Of a stretch of DNA of 17,349 bases, positions 14,646 to 17,349 are shown piece after piece. A program made the translations under genes and the position numbers. Source of the DNA: an uncultured Granulosicoccaceae bacterium (lineage in GTDB: Bacteria; Pseudomonadota; Gammaproteobacteria; Granulosicoccales; Granulosicoccaceae); assembly GCA_937951695.1 (NCBI GenBank), contig CALFBL010000121.1, positions 1 to 17,349 on the forward strand, written 5' to 3'. Within the stretch, counting starts at the first letter, position 1, and each line of letters begins with the position of its first letter. The notes below the pieces were generated by a model, which saw only the letters and a list, made by a program, of their open reading frames with translations, was not told the origin of the DNA and did not search any database.

Positions 14646-17258
14646 GTGCGCATTAAATTACGTCTGACACTTTATCTGGTGGTGTCTTGTTTGCCGTTAG
14701 GGGCGATCAGTGCGGCAGAGTCATCGTTAGCTTCCGCAACTGCATCGGCCCAGTCTTGGCTGAACGTTACTCTGTCGCCCGCCGATGCCCGGCACTTATT
14801 GTCTAGAACCGGATTTGATGCATCCCCGGAATCGCAGCTAAAGCTCAAAGGGTTAACTCGGCGTGAAGCCATCAATGCGCTCATCACTGGGTTCGCCCAA
14901 GCGCCGGAACGAGCGATGCCGGCCTGGACTCAGGGTGTCGCGCCGCTGTACTGGACGCGACGAGATCTTGATGACGAACAGCGGCGACAATTTGATCGAC
15001 TTCGCGACAGTGAATTGTCTGAGCTGCGCAATTGGTGGGTGGATGAGATGTTGGTGACCTCGTCTCCCCAGACCGAACGCATGGTGTTGTTCTGGCATGA
15101 TCATTTTGCAACCAGCTATTACGGTGTCGATCGGCAATCCATGGCGATGGCTCGGCAAAACCAGACGTTTCGTGAGTTGGGCATGGGAAAGTTTGACGTT
15201 TTGCTTAAAGCGATGATCCGAGACCCCGCGCTGCTTCGGTATTTGAACAACATCAGCAACAAACGGGGCACACCGAACGAAAATCTGGCGCGTGAGTTGC
15301 TCGAACGGTTTACGTTAGGTGAAGGTAACTACTCAGAAAATACGGTACGGGAGGCGGCGCGTGCTTTGACTGGTTACTCCGTATCCATGAACCATAATTT
15401 GCAACCGCGCTTCAATTACTGGCAGCACGATTTCGAACCAAAAACCTTGTTTGGCGAAACCGGAGGCTTTGACGCAGACGATCTGGTTACTTTAATCATG
15501 AAGCAGCCCGCTCTGGATCGATATTTAGCCACGCGATACTGGCATTGGCTGGTAGCCGATCGAGAACCGACTGAGAAAGACATTCAACCGCTTGCGCAGG
15601 CTTTCCGCATCTCGGGGCATGAGTTGGGCAGACTGTATCGCAGCACACTGGAATCGGCAGCGTTCTGGCACTCGAGCAACCGCGGTGCATTGATCAAGTC
15701 GCCGGCCACTTTGCTCATCGGAACAGCGCGCACCTTGGGCTACGCAAACGGTATAAACGAGCAGTTATCGCGATTGTTAAAGCTCTCCGGGCAGGATTTG
15801 TTAGCGCCGCCCAATGTAGCCGGATGGCAAGAAGGTGCTGCGTGGATAACACCGGGTCGTTTATTGAATCGCTACAGCGCTTTGCGCGAGGTGCTGTCGG
15901 CAACGCTTCACTCACGAGCGACAGAATCGACGCAAGAGAACAGCATGGCTGTTGCTGAACGGTCGGGAATGAACAGAGCAGATTCAAGCCCGCACGTAGG
16001 GCAGTTAACAATTCGACTGGCAGCGGAAGACTATAAAGGGCCGGTGCACTATCGTATTGAATTACGCGACGCCAGCAACAGTGTAACTTGGGGCGGTGAC
16101 GAGCAGACCTTGACAGCGGGCTGGGACACAGCGCGATACGGAATGGTGCAAGGCAGGGACCAGCTGCCATGGCAAAGTTTGAGTCTGCCGATTGACCCAA
16201 CCCTATTGGCGTCTGGCGAAATCCTGCGCGTGCACTACTTGAACGACGCCGCTGGAGACGATGGGGATAGGAACCTTTATGTGGGTGCTTTAACAAACAA
16301 CACTCAGTCAATACTGCCTATTCACGGCTCGCAATCAAGTGATTGTCCACCACCTAACTCAGCCGATACAGGGGATTTGTATTGCGCAGGATACGTCGAT
16401 TTTGACGTACAGGCGTTGCGCACGCTAGAGGCAAAAAACCGTAGCAGTAGCCAGCAGAAAAACACGGTTCGATACGCTTCGAAAAACATCGAATGGGCAA
16501 ATAAAAATCGCAATAACGGGAATGCGAATGTCAGGTTGGTGTTTCAGGACGTGCGCTTCGGTCAGCGACATTGGCCGGTCTTCAGTGCTTGGTATCGCAT
16601 CATTGGTGATGAAGAACCGGTACTGTGGTTACACAATCAGGATTGTTGGCCCGATTGTCTTCAGCAGTGGCCAGATTGCGCGTGGCGCAATGACCAAGAC
16701 CCGGTCGGCCGCACGATATCGATTCCTTCACTGGGTGTGCAGGGCAATAAGAACGCTGCGTGCCATGTGGCTGGGTTGAGTGATGATGAAGCGGCTATGG
16801 TCGATGGACTGTTAATGCAGGGCGGTGATCTGTTGCAACACGCTCTCGAGGGTGAGACTGCACGTTTTCCCGTACAGCGTGCGGGTGTAAAAGCCGGCTT
16901 GAGCTCTCTGATCGACGCTTTGAATAACTCTTCGATGCAATCTGTTTTTAAAACCCATTCACCAACGGCTCGCACCTCGAGTGACGAGGTCCCTAAGTGG
17001 GTTCAGGACGACTCAGCACGCAGGCCCTACATATACGATCAACGTAGCCGTGAATTAACCTTTTCGGCGTTTGATTTATCTGAGCGATACGAACAAATTA
17101 TCGATGCCGGTTTTAGTTTTCCGAAGGTCCTGGCTCCCGGTATCCCGTTGGCTAAATTACCCGGTTGGACCCCTGCAACCGATGCGCCTATGACCGCTGC
17201 TGAACTGCAGCGCAAGGTTCGCAGCTGGCTGCTTAACCCCGCTTATCAGGTGCACTGA
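14646..17258 (+). CDS. Secreted DUF1800 family protein with inserted CBM60-like carbohydrate-binding module
   Basis: The 870-residue protein starts at GTG with ACGGAG five bases upstream, and has a Sec signal peptide (about 1-23). DUF1800 features follow: LSPADARHLLSRTGF (about 43-57), MVLFWHDHFATS, ENLARELLERFTLGEGNYSE, ARALTGYS and PPNVAGWQEGAAWITPGRLL (about 388-407). The usual C-terminal ending of the family (here WLLNPAYQ) appears only at the extreme end, so some 430 residues are inserted before it. Within the insert, about 451-555 resembles the xylan-binding CBM60 fold, with NDAAGDDGDRNLYVGAL (about 533-549) carrying the calcium-site DRNL motif. A second part (about 620-720) has a Cys/Trp cluster, DCWPDCLQQWPDCAW (666-680). 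DUF1800 function is poorly defined. It usually pairs with DUF1501, as here. Location in the periplasm or outside the cell is inferred from the signal peptide. Confidence 0.85.
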   Translation: MRIKLRLTLYLVVSCLPLGAISAAESSLASATASAQSWLNVTLSPADARHLLSRTGFDASPESQLKLKGLTRREAINALITGFAQAPERAMPAWTQGVAPLYWTRRDLDDEQRRQFDRLRDSELSELRNWWVDEMLVTSSPQTERMVLFWHDHFATSYYGVDRQSMAMARQNQTFRELGMGKFDVLLKAMIRDPALLRYLNNISNKRGTPNENLARELLERFTLGEGNYSENTVREAARALTGYSVSMNHNLQPRFNYWQHDFEPKTLFGETGGFDADDLVTLIMKQPALDRYLATRYWHWLVADREPTEKDIQPLAQAFRISGHELGRLYRSTLESAAFWHSSNRGALIKSPATLLIGTARTLGYANGINEQLSRLLKLSGQDLLAPPNVAGWQEGAAWITPGRLLNRYSALREVLSATLHSRATESTQENSMAVAERSGMNRADSSPHVGQLTIRLAAEDYKGPVHYRIELRDASNSVTWGGDEQTLTAGWDTARYGMVQGRDQLPWQSLSLPIDPTLLASGEILRVHYLNDAAGDDGDRNLYVGALTNNTQSILPIHGSQSSDCPPPNSADTGDLYCAGYVDFDVQALRTLEAKNRSSSQQKNTVRYASKNIEWANKNRNNGNANVRLVFQDVRFGQRHWPVFSAWYRIIGDEEPVLWLHNQDCWPDCLQQWPDCAWRNDQDPVGRTISIPSLGVQGNKNAACHVAGLSDDEAAMVDGLLMQGGDLLQHALEGETARFPVQRAGVKAGLSSLIDALNNSSMQSVFKTHSPTARTSSDEVPKWVQDDSARRPYIYDQRSRELTFSAFDLSERYEQIIDAGFSFPKVLAPGIPLAKLPGWTPATDAPMTAAELQRKVRSWLLNPAYQVH

Positions 17259-17260
17259 CT

Positions 17261-17349
17261 ATGTTGCGACGTTATTGGTTAAAGCGTGTTTTGTTGGGAG
17301 TAGGCGGCACGTCTCTCGGGTTGTACAACGCAGTCGGTGCTGCCGGTAC
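17261..17349 (+). CDS. N-terminus of a probable DUF1501 family protein (cut by window end)
   Basis: An ATG two bases after the DUF1800 stop opens a frame that runs to the window end (29 codons). AGGTG at 17248-17252, inside the end of the previous gene, gives an 8-base spacer. The sequence begins MLRRYWLKRVLLGVGG, a positively charged start with an RRxWLK pattern close to a twin-arginine signal, then a hydrophobic stretch. DUF1501 proteins usually follow DUF1800 genes directly and often carry Tat-like signals. The assignment rests on this neighbourhood and the signal, because no domain is yet visible. Confidence 0.6.
   Translation, partial: MLRRYWLKRVLLGVGGTSLGLYNAVGAAG

Noticed and set aside
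15715..16311. 198-codon minus-strand open frame inside the DUF1800 gene
   Set aside because: Antisense shadow, rich in Ser, Arg, Pro and Leu, without motifs, while the plus strand has conserved motifs.
1..17349. CRISPR array, tRNA/rRNA genes, insertion sequences, phage or toxin-antitoxin modules
   Set aside because: No regularly spaced repeats, no tRNA cloverleaf or rRNA segments, no transposase or integrase, and no paired small toxin-antitoxin genes were found on reading both strands.

Overview
The window looks like chromosomal DNA of a Gram-negative proteobacterium, most likely a marine or aquatic gammaproteobacterium. I infer this from the E. coli-like glucokinase and FolD, a lipoprotein with a lipobox, a Tat-type signal on a periplasmic binding protein, and the paired DUF1800/DUF1501 arrangement. 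The genus cannot be fixed from sequence alone. I see no rRNA, tRNA, CRISPR array, insertion sequence or phage gene.

Layout: (1) Bases 1-1985, plus strand: the 3' three quarters of an FAD oxidoreductase fused to a GcvT-type aminomethyltransferase (dimethylglycine/sarcosine dehydrogenase-like). (2) Bases 1997-3646, minus strand, convergent with an 11-base gap: a membrane-anchored GGDEF protein whose C-terminal EAL-like domain has lost its catalytic motifs. (3) Bases 3647-4218: a 572-base non-coding stretch holding several short repeats. (4) Bases 4219-11985, plus strand: a tightly packed probable operon. It encodes a Tat-exported family-5 substrate-binding protein, two DppB/DppC-type permeases, a fused double ATPase, glucokinase and a photolyase/cryptochrome-family protein. 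A strong stem-loop lies between the binding protein and the first permease. (5) Bases 12175-12957, minus strand: an unrecognised lipoprotein with three cysteine pairs. (6) Bases 13120-13995, plus strand: FolD. (7) Bases 14025-14498, minus strand: a small secreted DUF4864-like protein. (8) Bases 14646-17258, plus strand: a large secreted DUF1800 protein with an inserted CBM60-like carbohydrate-binding module. It is followed two bases later by the start of a probable DUF1501 partner, cut by the window end.

How the genes may work together: the transporter genes and glucokinase are close enough to be co-transcribed. This raises the possibility that the imported solute is, or releases, glucose rather than being a peptide; that is inference. 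The GcvT domain of the first protein is expected to load one-carbon units onto tetrahydrofolate, and FolD interconverts such units, but the genes are 11 kb apart, so the link is metabolic only. The DUF1800/DUF1501 pair looks like an envelope or extracellular system that may bind a polysaccharide.

The items most worth a second look are the DUF1800 protein split by the CBM60-like insert, the transporter-glucokinase-photolyase operon with a photolyase lacking the expected Fe-S ligands, and the GGDEF protein with a stripped EAL-like domain. None is proven to be a new system.
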